A stretch of 64,000 nucleotides of DNA from a bacterium (GCA_022072055.1 JAJVIK010000017.1:128849-192848); one strand, 5' to 3'; counted from the first letter of the stretch, positions 16,188 through 25,303 are shown. Made by a program: numbers and translations. Notes: generated by a model from the sequence alone, not told the origin.

Positions 16188-17136
16188 GGGACTTGGGCGT
16201 GGCCTTTCGACCCTGCTGGGCGACCGATCCCCCGTTGAGGGCGAGGAAATCGAGAATTCGACAGGACTTCCCCACCCCGAAGCCCCCTTTGTCCCCGCCG
16301 GTCGGGGGCTGGTGGAGATTCCAGTCGGGGCAATTGAATCGAATCCGTTTCAACCGCGGCTCGAAATGGATCCGGCACAACTGGAGGAGCTCGCGCAGTC
16401 CATCCGCCAACAGGGGCTGCTGGAACCCCTTCTGGTGCGCACCCATCCCACGGTTTCCGGACAATACCAGTTGATTGCCGGAGAACGTCGCCTACGGGCC
16501 TCGCAGATTGCGGGTCTCGGGCAAGTTCCGGCCCAGGTCCGGGAAGCCTCCGAGGCGGAAATGCTGGAAATCGCCCTGGTGGAGAATGTCCAGCGCGAGA
16601 ATCTGAATCCGATTGAGGAAGCCAAAGGCTACCGGATGATCCTGGATGGGAGCCTTCCGGGCGCGGTCCCGATCACCCAGGAAGACCTGGCGGAAAGGGT
16701 AGGGAAGAGCCGTCCGGCCATTGCGAACCTCCTGAGATTGCTGGACTTACCGGAGAATGTCCAAGCCAGCATCCAGGCTGGCCGTCTCTCGCAGGGGCAT
16801 GGGAAGGTGCTTGCCGGGCTATCACCGGAACTGCTCCAAAGCGCGTGGGAGTATGCGGTTCGCGAGCAGGCCTCGGTCCGGGCGCTGGAGGGTTTTGTCA
16901 AGAAGGCCAGCCGAGCCGGCGCCCCACCTAAGGCCAAGGCGAGCGCCCGAAAGGCCACGGATCCCGCCGCGGGCGCCGATCCCCATTGGACAGCCATTGA
17001 AGAGGCCCTTCAGGAGCGACTGCGCACCAAGGTTCATGTGCGCCGGGGAGCGGATGGTTCGGGGGTGATTGAGGTCTCTTTCTTCAACCACGAGGACCTG
17101 GACCGTCTCTTGGAGTGCCTCGATATCGAATTGTGA
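16177..17136 (+). CDS. parB: Chromosome partitioning protein ParB (Spo0J)
   Basis: The 319-residue CTP-dependent clamp begins MVRKGLGRGLSTLLGD, the ParB N-terminal signature. The ParB/Srx domain has IESNPFQPR (53-61) and the CTP-binding AGERRLRA (101-108). ENVQRENLNPIEEAKGY precedes a helix-turn-helix region (ITQEDLAERVGKSRPAIANLLRLL). A short insert (DGSLPGAVP, 157-165) separates those two blocks and is longer than usual. The ATG at 16177 lies inside the parA end, so the genes are translationally coupled. Confidence 0.95.
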   Translation: MVRKGLGRGLSTLLGDRSPVEGEEIENSTGLPHPEAPFVPAGRGLVEIPVGAIESNPFQPRLEMDPAQLEELAQSIRQQGLLEPLLVRTHPTVSGQYQLIAGERRLRASQIAGLGQVPAQVREASEAEMLEIALVENVQRENLNPIEEAKGYRMILDGSLPGAVPITQEDLAERVGKSRPAIANLLRLLDLPENVQASIQAGRLSQGHGKVLAGLSPELLQSAWEYAVREQASVRALEGFVKKASRAGAPPKAKASARKATDPAAGADPHWTAIEEALQERLRTKVHVRRGADGSGVIEVSFFNHEDLDRLLECLDIEL

Positions 17137-17147
17137 GGTGAGGGAAC

Positions 17148-18182
17148 ATGGTGGACATCTTCGGTCGGAGGCAAACACGCAGGGCGCTGCTGGAGCGTGT
17201 GTCGGACATGCGCCAGCTGGGGGGCATCCGTCGCCTCGAACAGACCGATGGACCCGGGAAGGGGAGTGGAATCGCGCGCCTTGAAACCGGCTCCGGATTC
17301 AGCTTTGATGTTCTCTTGGATCGTGGGATGGATGTGGGCGCGGCGAGCTACCGTGGCGCGAGCTTGGTCTGGCTCTCGCCCGCCGGCTACGCGCACCCAG
17401 CGCGCTTTGATGACAAGGGGATCGGGTGGCTGCGCACCTTTCCGGCGGGCCTCATCACAACTTGTGGTCTCACCCAGACCGGGGCCGCGTGCCGCGACGG
17501 AAACGAGGAGCTGGGGATCCACGGGCGCTACACCAGCCTCCCGGCCGGTCGCCTGTCGGAGTCGTGCGCCTGGGAGGGGGATGAGTATGTGATGCGCCTG
17601 TCGGGCGAGATGCGCGAGGCGGTCTTGTTCGGGGAGAACCTGGTTCTTCATCGAACCATCGAGGCCCGTCTCGGTTTTCCCGGACTCATTCTCACCGATG
17701 TGGTGACCAACGAGGGACCGCGCCCCTCTCCGCACATGATTCTGTATCACTGTAATTTCGGGTATCCGCTTCTCTCGGAGGCCTCGGAACTCATAACATC
17801 AAGCAAGCGCATCGAACCGCGCGACTCGGAGGCCGCGGCGGGGCTTGAGCGCGCTTGCTGTTTCGATCCCCCGCGCGCCGGGTATCGTGAAAAAGTCTAT
17901 TTCCATCATCTGAAGGCGGATCGCAAGGGTTCGGTCCTGATCCGGCTCCGCAACCCGGAGCTCTTCGGCGGAGTGACCCTGAACATGCGTTATCGTTTGG
18001 AGGAGCTGCCCTACTTCACTCAGTGGAAGATGCTCGGAAAGACTGAGTATGTGTGCGGTCTGGAGCCGGGGAACGCGCTGGTGATGGGGCGAGTGGAGGA
18101 GCGCAAGGCGGGTCGCCTGGCTGTCCTCCAACCCGGGGAGCGCCGAACCTATCGGTTGGAGCTATTCATCACCACGCCGTAG
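17148..18182 (+). CDS. DUF4432 family aldose-epimerase-like protein
   Basis: The 344-residue protein resembles the DUF4432 branch of the galactose-mutarotase fold. Visible landmarks are FSFDVLLDRGMDVGAASYRGASLVWLSPAGYAHP, GLITTCGLTQTGA, ELGIHGRYTSLPAG, ILTDVVTNEG and YHCNFGYPLL, with an ending of EYVCGLEPGNALVMGR that matches the family's conserved W/CGLEP.N block. It is cytoplasmic, with no signal. It starts 11 bases after parB behind GAGGTGAGGGAAC and may be read with it. The substrate is probably a sugar or sugar acid, unproven. Confidence 0.82.
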   Translation: MVDIFGRRQTRRALLERVSDMRQLGGIRRLEQTDGPGKGSGIARLETGSGFSFDVLLDRGMDVGAASYRGASLVWLSPAGYAHPARFDDKGIGWLRTFPAGLITTCGLTQTGAACRDGNEELGIHGRYTSLPAGRLSESCAWEGDEYVMRLSGEMREAVLFGENLVLHRTIEARLGFPGLILTDVVTNEGPRPSPHMILYHCNFGYPLLSEASELITSSKRIEPRDSEAAAGLERACCFDPPRAGYREKVYFHHLKADRKGSVLIRLRNPELFGGVTLNMRYRLEELPYFTQWKMLGKTEYVCGLEPGNALVMGRVEERKAGRLAVLQPGERRTYRLELFITTP

Positions 18183-18204
18183 TGCGGGGCGGCGCGCCCA
18201 TGTC

Positions 18205-19848
18205 CTACCCGCCTTGAACCTCGATCTCCAGGCGCCGTCCGAGAGCCTTGGCCAGCAAGTTGCCCTTGAGGTTGGCCTCCTGGACCTCCAGGTGAATTGA
18301 TCCGCGGGCCGAAAGGCGCAGCCTCACCCGCTCGGGATCGGTTTCCACCTCGACATCGCTCACCAGGCCCTGATGCGTGAAATCGAGGGCGTCGGCGATG
18401 CGCAGAATCCCCGCCATCAAATCAACTTTGCGTCGCATCCCCTCCGGAAGGGCCATGTACTCGGAATCCTGCGCTCCGGGAAGCTCGCGACTGTGATAGC
18501 GCGCGAGGCAGGCGATCGCGCGGATTTCCATCTGGTGGAACCCTTCCATCTCGCTGTGAAGGATCAGGTATTGAGAATGGTGGTGGTGACGGGTTGAGTT
18601 GATGTAATAACCGATGTCGTGCAACAGCGCCGCGGCTTGGAGGTAAAAGCGGTCCTCCTCGCCCAGCAGGTAAAGCGACTCAAGCCCTTCAAACAACAAG
18701 TCCGCGAGCTCCATCACGCGATTGCAGTGGTCCTGATCATAACCATAGCGCCGCGCGAGCTTTACAATATTATGAGCGCGGATATCCGGAATGGTTTCAG
18801 AAAGCGCGGGGTTGCGCGAGAGTTGCACCAGACGTTGGCTGTGGTCGCGCGGGGTTGAGCGAATGCTATGCTCGATATAATCGAGCACAATGCCCGTACG
18901 GAGGGCCTTGCAGCCGGTGATCATGCGCTCGATGCCGAGTTCCTCGAGGACGGTGAGGAAGATCGCGCCGCCGGAGAGGATGGTGTCGGCGCGCTCCGCG
19001 AAAGCGCCCAGCCACTCGCGGCGTCGCGCGAGGTCCATCTCGGCCAGGCGCTCCAGCAGGTTCTTGAGCGCGGCGCGGAAGACCACTCGGATCTCCAGGG
19101 CGGTGGCCGCGCGGTCGCGCGTGCCGCAAAGCTCGCCCAGGCACACGGCGGTCCCGCTCGTGGCCAGGGTCCAGTCGGGAACTCCGAGCTTGGCTCGCAG
19201 GACCGGACCGATGGCCTTTCGAGTGAGCACGCGGAGCTCCTCCAGGCCCGAGTCGCCCGGCGGGTCCGTGAGGGACACTTGGCCGAGGAGCCGCACGGGG
19301 GCATGCTGCAGGCTCCACAGATGGACCGGCGCGTCGTCCTCAAGCCAGGCAAGTTCGGTGGTCCCTCCGCCGACATCGATCACCAGCACCTTGCCGGAGC
19401 GGATTCCAACCGAATCGGTGGCCGCGCGGGCGGTGAGGCGCGCCTCCTCGCGTCCGGGGATGACATACACCTCCAGGCCGGTCTCGGCCTTGATCCGGTC
19501 GACCACCTCGGCGGCGTTCGCGGCTTCACGAAGCGGGCTGGTTCCGACCAGGAGGATGCGGTCGGCGGCTTGATTGCGGCAAATCGCGATGAATTTCTGC
19601 AACGCCGCGAGCGCGATGGATTCCGTGTGCGGGTCGATGACCCCCTTCTCAAAAACCGGGGCGCCCAGTCGCACCTGAGTTCGCTCCTGATGGAGGACCG
19701 TGTACGAACCATCCTCCCAAACCTGGAAGATCATCAGGTGGACACTATTGGAGCCGAGGTCAATCACCCCCAGTTTCAAGGGCAAACGGGGGGGTTTGAG
19801 GTCGCTGAGCGCGATCACGGGGGGGTGCTTTGGCGCGGAACTGGTCAT
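18205..19848 (-). CDS. Ppx/GppA-type phosphatase with C-terminal HD domain
   Basis: The 547-residue protein hydrolyses inorganic polyphosphate or pppGpp. The N-terminal actin-like ATPase fold shows LKLGVIDLGSNSVHLMIFQV, LRLGAPVF-like and VLVIDVGGGTTELAWLED, and the second half has SGGAIFLTVLEELGIERMI. The C-terminal HD domain contains AALLHDIGYYINSTRHHHHSQYLI. I chose the ATG at 19848, behind GGCGAGGGC, over a TTG at 19872. It stands alone between a convergent DUF4432 gene and tRNA-Glu. Which of the two substrates it uses cannot be told from sequence. Confidence 0.9.
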   Translation of the reverse strand: MTSSAPKHPPVIALSDLKPPRLPLKLGVIDLGSNSVHLMIFQVWEDGSYTVLHQERTQVRLGAPVFEKGVIDPHTESIALAALQKFIAICRNQAADRILLVGTSPLREAANAAEVVDRIKAETGLEVYVIPGREEARLTARAATDSVGIRSGKVLVIDVGGGTTELAWLEDDAPVHLWSLQHAPVRLLGQVSLTDPPGDSGLEELRVLTRKAIGPVLRAKLGVPDWTLATSGTAVCLGELCGTRDRAATALEIRVVFRAALKNLLERLAEMDLARRREWLGAFAERADTILSGGAIFLTVLEELGIERMITGCKALRTGIVLDYIEHSIRSTPRDHSQRLVQLSRNPALSETIPDIRAHNIVKLARRYGYDQDHCNRVMELADLLFEGLESLYLLGEEDRFYLQAAALLHDIGYYINSTRHHHHSQYLILHSEMEGFHQMEIRAIACLARYHSRELPGAQDSEYMALPEGMRRKVDLMAGILRIADALDFTHQGLVSDVEVETDPERVRLRLSARGSIHLEVQEANLKGNLLAKALGRRLEIEVQGG

Positions 19849-19939
19849 GGCGTTGCCCTCGCCGTCAGGCAAGTTTTCAGATTCGGGCCGGAAACGCCCT
19901 TGGGAAGGGCGGCGAGGGCGGTTTCCGAGAAATGCAAAG

Positions 19940-20013
19940 TGACCCCTACGGGATTCGAACCCGTGTTGGCGGAATGAAAATCCGCTGTCCTAGGCCGTCT
20001 AGACGAAGGGGTC
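19940..20013 (-). tRNA. tRNA-Glu (anticodon UUC)
   Basis: The minus strand folds as a 74-base cloverleaf. The acceptor stem is GACCCCT/AGGGGTC with discriminator A at 19940. The D arm carries TCGTCTAGACGGCC as in other glutamate tRNAs. The anticodon stem GCGGA/TCCGC holds the loop TTTTCAT, anticodon TTC. The T arm is CGGG-TTCGAAT-CCCG. CCA is not encoded. Confidence 0.95.
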
Positions 20014-20160
20014 ACGGAAAGGTCTTGAACGACCCTTGTTCCTACCACACCGTGCAACCCCACGCAAGCTTAACGCACCTGGAGGGAAACGCTTGGTCGT
20101 GTCCGGGCGCGAGGGACCGCGTCCTTCCAACGACGAACGCCGCAACCCCATGAGAGGCGC

Positions 20161-20874
20161 TCAGAAAGGTCTTCGGGCTTTGAGCGCGAGGAAATGCGCA
20201 TGGCGAGGATCGAACCTTCCAAGGGGCGCGGGGAGCGGGAAGTACCCGGACCCGAGCACTCGCTCCACTCGCAGGCCATGGCCCTCCAAGAGCTCCACCA
20301 ACCCGCGATAGGCAAACACGCGTAGGTGCAGCCAGCTCGTGTATTGGGTTGATTGCCCTCGGTTGATTGCGAGCGGATTGCCGATGCCCAACCGGGAGGC
20401 GCTCACATTGGTGAGGCTGAAAGGCTGCCAACCGAGCGCGAGGGAAGCGAGGTTGCACCAGCTCGCCAGGTTCTCGGTGGAGAGCACACAGTATCCGCCG
20501 GGCTTGAGGATGCGCACGATCTCGGCCAGGAAACGGTCCGTGTCGGCGAGGTGCTCGATCACCTGGTTGGTGTGGACCCCATCGAAGCTTGAGTCCGCGA
20601 AGGGGAGGATTCCATTCAGGTCGCCTTGATGCGTTTGGATCCCGCGCCGCGCGGCCTCTTCAAGACGTTCCCCGACCACATCCAGGCCGTGAAGGTCCGC
20701 GGTCCCGATCCGCTTCCCCAATGCAAGGGTCCAGTCTCCATTGTCGCAGCCGAGATCGAGCAGGGCGGCGTTGGAATTGGGTTCGAGGAGTTCGAGGATC
20801 TGCTCCCGGTTGAGCCGGTCGGCGCGCGAGCGCATGCGATGGAACCAGGAACGGAGCATGGGGGAGTGTGGCAT
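20161..20874 (-). CDS. SAM-dependent methyltransferase (class I)
   Basis: The product is about 237 residues from the ATG at 20874. ATGs at 21078 and 20859 are also in frame, but the longer leader looks non-coding and neither start has a good ribosome site. The SAM-binding motif LLDLGCDNGDWTLALG is followed by HGLDVVGERLEEAARRGI, GDLNGILPFADSSFDGVHTNQVIEHL and LKPGGYCVLSTENL, the classical Methyltransf_11 pattern. The closest style is small-molecule or sugar-lipid methyltransferases, with no specific substrate indicated. It is read alone on the minus strand. Confidence 0.8.
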   Translation of the reverse strand: MPHSPMLRSWFHRMRSRADRLNREQILELLEPNSNAALLDLGCDNGDWTLALGKRIGTADLHGLDVVGERLEEAARRGIQTHQGDLNGILPFADSSFDGVHTNQVIEHLADTDRFLAEIVRILKPGGYCVLSTENLASWCNLASLALGWQPFSLTNVSASRLGIGNPLAINRGQSTQYTSWLHLRVFAYRGLVELLEGHGLRVERVLGSGYFPLPAPLGRFDPRHAHFLALKARRPF

Positions 20875-21050
20875 AGGGGGGGAGGCCAGTTGAGCCTGTT
20901 GAGTAAACCATGAGCTCCTCAATCTGGAAGCGACCGTGAGGGATACGGGTGGGGGATGCGACAAGCGGAGCGCACAACTCACTCCAGCGCGGACCGTCAA
21001 AGTGCTGCGCACTTCTCCGTCCACTGACTTCAAGCGTGATTCCGCAGACA

Positions 21051-21389
21051 TTACGCCGGGGGGTGGGTCTTGAGCCAATCGCGTAGCGCCGCGTTCATTC
21101 GCGTTTGCCAGCCTGGGCCAGCCGCACGGAAGGCCGCGAGAATATCGCGGTCGAATCGAATCGTGGTTGACTCTTTGTCGCTTCCCGCAGGGCGCCCGCG
21201 TTGCTTCCGGTACGCCTCAACTCCTGCCTGCATTTCCTCGCGTGTCAGCGGCCGTTCATCCTCGGTCTTTCCGTCCCAAACATACGGTGCGTTGGCGCGT
21301 ACTTTCGCCACATCCGTCCGACTCTCGCCGCGCTTGCGCGCGGCGCTCATTTTGTCAGTGGTCGTTAAAGTCATTTTCGAGCCAGCCAT
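21051..21389 (-). CDS. brnA: BrnA-type antitoxin
   Basis: The 112-residue protein has the BrnA C-terminal ribbon-helix-helix region KESTTIRFDRDILAAFRAAGPGWQTRMNAALRDWL, which binds DNA and neutralises BrnT. The N-terminal half includes PYVWDGKTEDERPLTREEMQAG. I chose the ATG at 21389 because AAAGGAG lies nine bases upstream; it sits inside the end of brnT, so the genes are coupled. It is the downstream partner, in the usual toxin-first order. Confidence 0.9.
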   Translation of the reverse strand: MAGSKMTLTTTDKMSAARKRGESRTDVAKVRANAPYVWDGKTEDERPLTREEMQAGVEAYRKQRGRPAGSDKESTTIRFDRDILAAFRAAGPGWQTRMNAALRDWLKTHPPA

Positions 21390-21654
21390 GGTAGGCGCTC
21401 CTTTCGTCTTCGCTTGCTGGCCGGAAGCTAACGATCCGCAGGGTTTCGTCACGGGTTACATGCACAACCGTCAGCACTGCCAGCACATCAAACACGTAGG
21501 CGAACAACTGCGTCCGCTTCTCTTCGTCCCGCACACTCTCAACGTCCAGACGATACGGGCTTTCGAGCACCATCACTGCGTCAATGAAGTCCAACCCGTG
21601 CTTGTCGAGGTTGGCTTGCCGCTTCGTTTCGTCCCAGAAAATGGGCTTGGCCAT
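21355..21654 (-). CDS. brnT: BrnT-type ribonuclease toxin
   Basis: The 99-residue RelE-fold toxin begins MAKPIFWDETKRQANLDKHGLDFIDAVMV, the BrnT signature (W.E.K...N..KHG..F..A). The conserved R and Y appear in LRIVSFRPASEDERSAYHGWL. No Shine-Dalgarno precedes the ATG at 21654, and the predicted transcript start is almost at the initiation codon. It is paired with brnA in a type II toxin-antitoxin module. Confidence 0.9.
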   Translation of the reverse strand: MAKPIFWDETKRQANLDKHGLDFIDAVMVLESPYRLDVESVRDEEKRTQLFAYVFDVLAVLTVVHVTRDETLRIVSFRPASEDERSAYHGWLENDFNDH

Positions 21655-21661
21655 TAGATTT

Positions 21662-21690
21662 ATTGTGGTAACATTAATTCGGGGAGTCAA
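21662..21690 (-). promoter_or_regulatory. Predicted sigma-70-type promoter of brnTA
   Basis: On the minus strand TTGACT (21685-21690) and CACAAT (21662-21667) are separated by 17 bases. The expected transcription start is at about 21655, next to the brnT ATG at 21652-21654, so the message would be nearly leaderless. Confidence 0.45.
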
Positions 21691-22001
21691 GAAGAGGCGG
21701 TTGCGCGCCTGTAGCGAAATCCAGGAGCTGATGAAGGACGGGGGAAATGGGCGCCCATTGGAGTTTCCTCTACCCCAGACCGCATCCGTGTATTCACTGA
21801 ATTCGAGTCCCATCGATCGCAGAACGCGAAATTCCACCCCAGGGCGACTCGACCTCAGTCTGGGAGATAGCCCCGGGCCGACACACTCGCTCCCTCACGG
21901 TCGCGGTACAGCATGGAGTGAGAAACCGCCTTCGCGCATTGGCCGAGACGGTGTACCCTTCCGCGGATCAAAGACAATTCCCAGTCGAGGAGGTTCTCCC
22001 C
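21691..22001. other. Intergenic stretch between brnTA and a pseudopilin gene
   Basis: This gap lies between two divergent units. The brnTA promoter occupies its left edge and the pseudopilin ribosome site (CGAGGAGG) its right edge. I see no RNA gene or convincing small frame in the remainder. Confidence 0.4.
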
Positions 22002-22724
22002 ATGAGCCTCAAGTCCCAAACCCCGCGCCGCGGCGCGTCCGGATTCACGCTCATTGAGCTGCTGATCGTGATCGCGATCATCCTGATCCTGATCGCCATC
22101 GCCCTGCCGAACTTCCTTGAGGCGCAGATTCGCGCCAAGGCGGTCCGCTCGGCGGGCGAGTCCCGCTCGCTTGGCCTTGCGGTGGAATCGTTGCGCGTGG
22201 ACCGCAACACCCTCTTGATCGACATCTGGGATGATGATTCGGTTCTGGGAGTCCAGCGGCTGCTCCAATTCTTCGGCGGGATCGCCAACACCAACAAGGC
22301 CACGCGCCTCCAGCGCGATGTGATGGCCCCGCTCACCACTCCGGTGAAATACATCGTCTCGATTCCCCAAGACCCGTTCCTGAAAGATCCCAAGACAGTC
22401 GCCACCAGCGAGACCTGGACCGGGCAGCTCGACACCTACACTTACTTCGACCGGGACCCGGCGATCCCGGATGTGGCCGACGGCAAAGCGGGGGTGGGCA
22501 AGAACTCCTGGCCGGATGACCACAATATCCAGGGGTATCACGCCGCCAACACCGCCATCTCCCAGGTGCGTCGCCTGGCCGATGGAGAGTTCGCGCTGAT
22601 TGGCTCCGGTCCCGACGGACAAGTTGTCCAGAACGGTTTCCGAGGGGTTCCCTACAGCCCGACCAACGGCACGCGGAGCAACGGAAACATCACCTGGAGG
22701 TCCGCCGGAACCCTGAACCGCTGA
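22002..22724 (+). CDS. Type II/IV pseudopilin-like protein (first copy)
   Basis: The 240-residue protein starts MSLKSQTPRRGASG and has a prepilin peptidase site G14|F15 followed by TLIELLIVIAIILILIAIALPNF, with Glu at position +5 of the mature protein. The start at 22002 is set by CGAGGAGG. The mature body has an IPQDPF segment and ends YSPTNGTRSNGNITWR, a motif shared with the second copy at 46973-47734. It is probably exported and processed as a pseudopilin or surface protein. No secretion or pilus machinery genes are nearby, so what it assembles with is unknown. Confidence 0.85.
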   Translation: MSLKSQTPRRGASGFTLIELLIVIAIILILIAIALPNFLEAQIRAKAVRSAGESRSLGLAVESLRVDRNTLLIDIWDDDSVLGVQRLLQFFGGIANTNKATRLQRDVMAPLTTPVKYIVSIPQDPFLKDPKTVATSETWTGQLDTYTYFDRDPAIPDVADGKAGVGKNSWPDDHNIQGYHAANTAISQVRRLADGEFALIGSGPDGQVVQNGFRGVPYSPTNGTRSNGNITWRSAGTLNR

Positions 22725-22839
22725 GGGCTTCCGTAGACAGGGAGGGGACCTCCCGATATGATCAGCCTGTGGCTCTTGCGGGACCCCACGACCCTCCCGG
22801 AGCGCCCCAAACCCGAACCATTTCCCGCTGGAGGGATTG

Positions 22840-24294
22840 ATGAAGACAATCTTCCGCTTCTTCCTGGTGACCGGGCTGCTCATGGCCAGTTGCCTGAGCA
22901 TCACCCTCGGTGTCCAGAAATCGGTCTACGCCCTGGACCATCTGCGCAACTCCAACGAGGAGATGCGCCAATTCATCCATGTTTACGATGAGGTCCTGAA
23001 GAACTATGTCGAGGTCAAGGAGGCCACCCCCTCCAGCCTGATGGAAGGCGCGATCTTCGGGATGCTCCAGACCCTGGATCCCTACAGCCAGTACTTCCCT
23101 CCCCAGGAATACAAGAAATTCAACGAGGCCACCCAGGGAGAGTTCGGCGGGCTGGGGATTCGCATCAACCTCGCGCGCCCGGATGCCATCTGGCTGCCCG
23201 GTTGGCTTTCGGTGGTCGAGCCGATCAAGAACACCCCCTCCACTCGCTGCAAGGCGGTTTTGGACGGCAAGGAGTATGTCGGTTTGCAGCCGGATGACCG
23301 GATTGTGAAGATCGGACCGGAATCCACCCGCGCGATGTCCCAAGACCAAGCGGTCGATAAACTCAAGGGGCCGCCGGGAACCACGGTCACCATCCAGATC
23401 GCGCGCCGTCTGCCGGAGGGCAACGCGGTCCTGCTCGATTTCACCATTGAGCGCGGTTTGATCTCGGTGCCCCCGATCGAGGATGACGACATCAAGATGA
23501 TCGATGATGACCTCGGCTATATCTGGCTGAAGGATTTCACCAGCCACGCGCACGAGGCCATGGAGGCCGCGATCAAGAACCTCAAGGGGCAGGGGATGAA
23601 GGGGCTGATCTTCGACCTGCGCGACAACACCGGGGGGCTGCTGCCGGTGGCGATTGAGATCTGCGAGATGTTCGTCAAACGCGGGGAAGTGGTGCTGTAT
23701 GTCGATTCCCGGAACGACCGCGACGATGAGACTTACTACTCGCGCGAGGACCCGCTCACCGATATCCCGCTCGCGGTGTTGGTCAACAACAACTCCGCCA
23801 GCGCCTCGGAGATTGTGGCCGGCTGCATTCAGGATCACGACCGCGGGCTGATTGTGGGGCCGGAGCCGGGAGTGAACACTTACGGCAAAGGGTCGGTGCA
23901 GACCGTGATCAAGATGGAGGACGGCTCCGGGCTCAAGCTCACCACCGCGCTGTGGTTCACCCCGAGCCGCCAGAAGATTCACAAGAACGGGATCACCCCC
24001 AACGCCTGGTCGGATGTGAATTGGGAGTATTGGCTGAACCTTCGTCAGGCGGACAAGGTCGGATACCTCAAGCCGAAGATGCTCCGCAGCCAGCACACCC
24101 AGGAGCCGGATGGTAAGAACACCGATGTGACGGTCGAGGAGCTGCTTGGCAAACCCTCCAAGGAGGACCAGACCAAGGACCTCTATGACAAGCAGTTGTT
24201 CCTCGCGGCGCAACTCCTGCACGCCAAGCTTTCCGACCAGGAAGCCGGCGCTGCCGCGGCCACGGCGGACGCCAAAAGCGGCGCGAAGAAGTAA
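22840..24294 (+). CDS. S41-family C-terminal processing peptidase
   Basis: The 484-residue periplasmic protease starts with a signal/anchor (MKTIFRFFLVTGLLMASCLS). A short cap (ATPSSLMEGAIFGMLQTLDPYSQYF) precedes a PDZ domain (about residues 95-190, GFLGG-like GEFGGLGIRI) and then the catalytic core. The nucleophile is probably S321 in NSASASEIVAGCIQDHDRGLIVG and the general base K350 in TYGKGSVQT. Their spacing is 29 rather than the usual 25 because of a four-residue insert (PEPGVN region). It would trim C-termini of exported proteins. The ATG at 22840 follows GGAGG. TsaD starts two bases after its stop. Confidence 0.93.
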   Translation: MKTIFRFFLVTGLLMASCLSITLGVQKSVYALDHLRNSNEEMRQFIHVYDEVLKNYVEVKEATPSSLMEGAIFGMLQTLDPYSQYFPPQEYKKFNEATQGEFGGLGIRINLARPDAIWLPGWLSVVEPIKNTPSTRCKAVLDGKEYVGLQPDDRIVKIGPESTRAMSQDQAVDKLKGPPGTTVTIQIARRLPEGNAVLLDFTIERGLISVPPIEDDDIKMIDDDLGYIWLKDFTSHAHEAMEAAIKNLKGQGMKGLIFDLRDNTGGLLPVAIEICEMFVKRGEVVLYVDSRNDRDDETYYSREDPLTDIPLAVLVNNNSASASEIVAGCIQDHDRGLIVGPEPGVNTYGKGSVQTVIKMEDGSGLKLTTALWFTPSRQKIHKNGITPNAWSDVNWEYWLNLRQADKVGYLKPKMLRSQHTQEPDGKNTDVTVEELLGKPSKEDQTKDLYDKQLFLAAQLLHAKLSDQEAGAAAATADAKSGAKK

Positions 24295-24295
24295 G

Positions 24296-25303
24296 GTGCG
24301 GCTGCTCGCGATTGAGACCTCCTGTGATGAGACTGCGGTGGCGCTCATCCAGGATCGTGGGCGAGTGGAGGTCTCGTATGTCAATTCCCAGGTCCACCTG
24401 CACCGTCCATTCGGCGGGGTGGTGCCGGAGGTGGCCTCGCGCGCTCATCAGGAGTGGCTGCCCCTGCTGGTCAAGCGCGCCCTGCTGGAAAGCGGGCGAG
24501 AGCCATCCGATTTGGATGGAATCGCGGTGACCCGCGGCCCCGGTCTGATTGGGGCGCTGCTTGTGGGGGTCTCCTTCGCCAAGGCGCTTTCCTTGGGCTG
24601 GGGGATCCCCTGGATCGGAATCAACCACCTCGAAGGCCATCTTGCCTCGCTCGATCTGGCCGACCCGCCCTTTGATCCTCCGTATGTGGCGCTGCTTGTC
24701 TCCGGCGGGCACACGGAATACCTCGATGTCTCGGAGGACTGGAGCATTCGTTACCTGGGCGGAACCCATGATGACGCCGCCGGGGAGGCCTTCGACAAGG
24801 TTGCCTCGATCCTCGAACTCGGCTACCCCGGCGGTCCGGCGATTGAGAAGGCGGCGCGGGAATACTCGGGAGGGCTTCACCCGTTCCCACGTCCCATGAA
24901 GGGGCGCGAGGGGTGCGACATCAGTTTCAGCGGGCTCAAGACCGCCGTGCTGCTCGCGGTTCAAGCCGAAGGGGGCTTGCCGGCCAATGGGGACACTTCC
25001 CGTTGGGCCGCCTCCTTCCAGCAAGCGGCGGTGGAGGCGCTCACCGACAAGCTCCAGGCGGCCGCCGACATGGCCGGAAGAAACCGAATCGCATTGGTGG
25101 GCGGGGTGGCCGCGAATGGCGCGCTGCGCGAGTCGGTCCGGGCGCTCGCCAAGCGCCGTGGCTGGGCCCATGGAGTCTGCCCGCTCAAGTATTGCGGGGA
25201 CAACGCGGCGATGATCGGCGCCGCCGCTTTCCGGGCCCTCCCGCGCGAGAGTTGGTCGCCGATGGAACTCGAGGCCGACCCGAGGCTCTCGCTATGTCCC
25301 TGA
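24296..25303 (+). CDS. tsaD: tRNA N6-adenosine threonylcarbamoyltransferase TsaD
   Basis: The 335-residue enzyme transfers threonylcarbamoyl to A37 of ANN-decoding tRNAs. The N-terminus is MRLLAIETSCDETAVAL and the metal-binding pair is H111/H115 in GINHLEGHL. YVALLVSGGHTEYL, GGTHDDAAGEAFDKVA and LVGGVAANGALR complete the ASKHA set. The GTG at 24296, one base after the protease stop, is chosen because the conserved N-terminus begins there. It overlaps the next gene by 10 bases. Confidence 0.96.
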   Translation: MRLLAIETSCDETAVALIQDRGRVEVSYVNSQVHLHRPFGGVVPEVASRAHQEWLPLLVKRALLESGREPSDLDGIAVTRGPGLIGALLVGVSFAKALSLGWGIPWIGINHLEGHLASLDLADPPFDPPYVALLVSGGHTEYLDVSEDWSIRYLGGTHDDAAGEAFDKVASILELGYPGGPAIEKAAREYSGGLHPFPRPMKGREGCDISFSGLKTAVLLAVQAEGGLPANGDTSRWAASFQQAAVEALTDKLQAAADMAGRNRIALVGGVAANGALRESVRALAKRRGWAHGVCPLKYCGDNAAMIGAAAFRALPRESWSPMELEADPRLSLCP

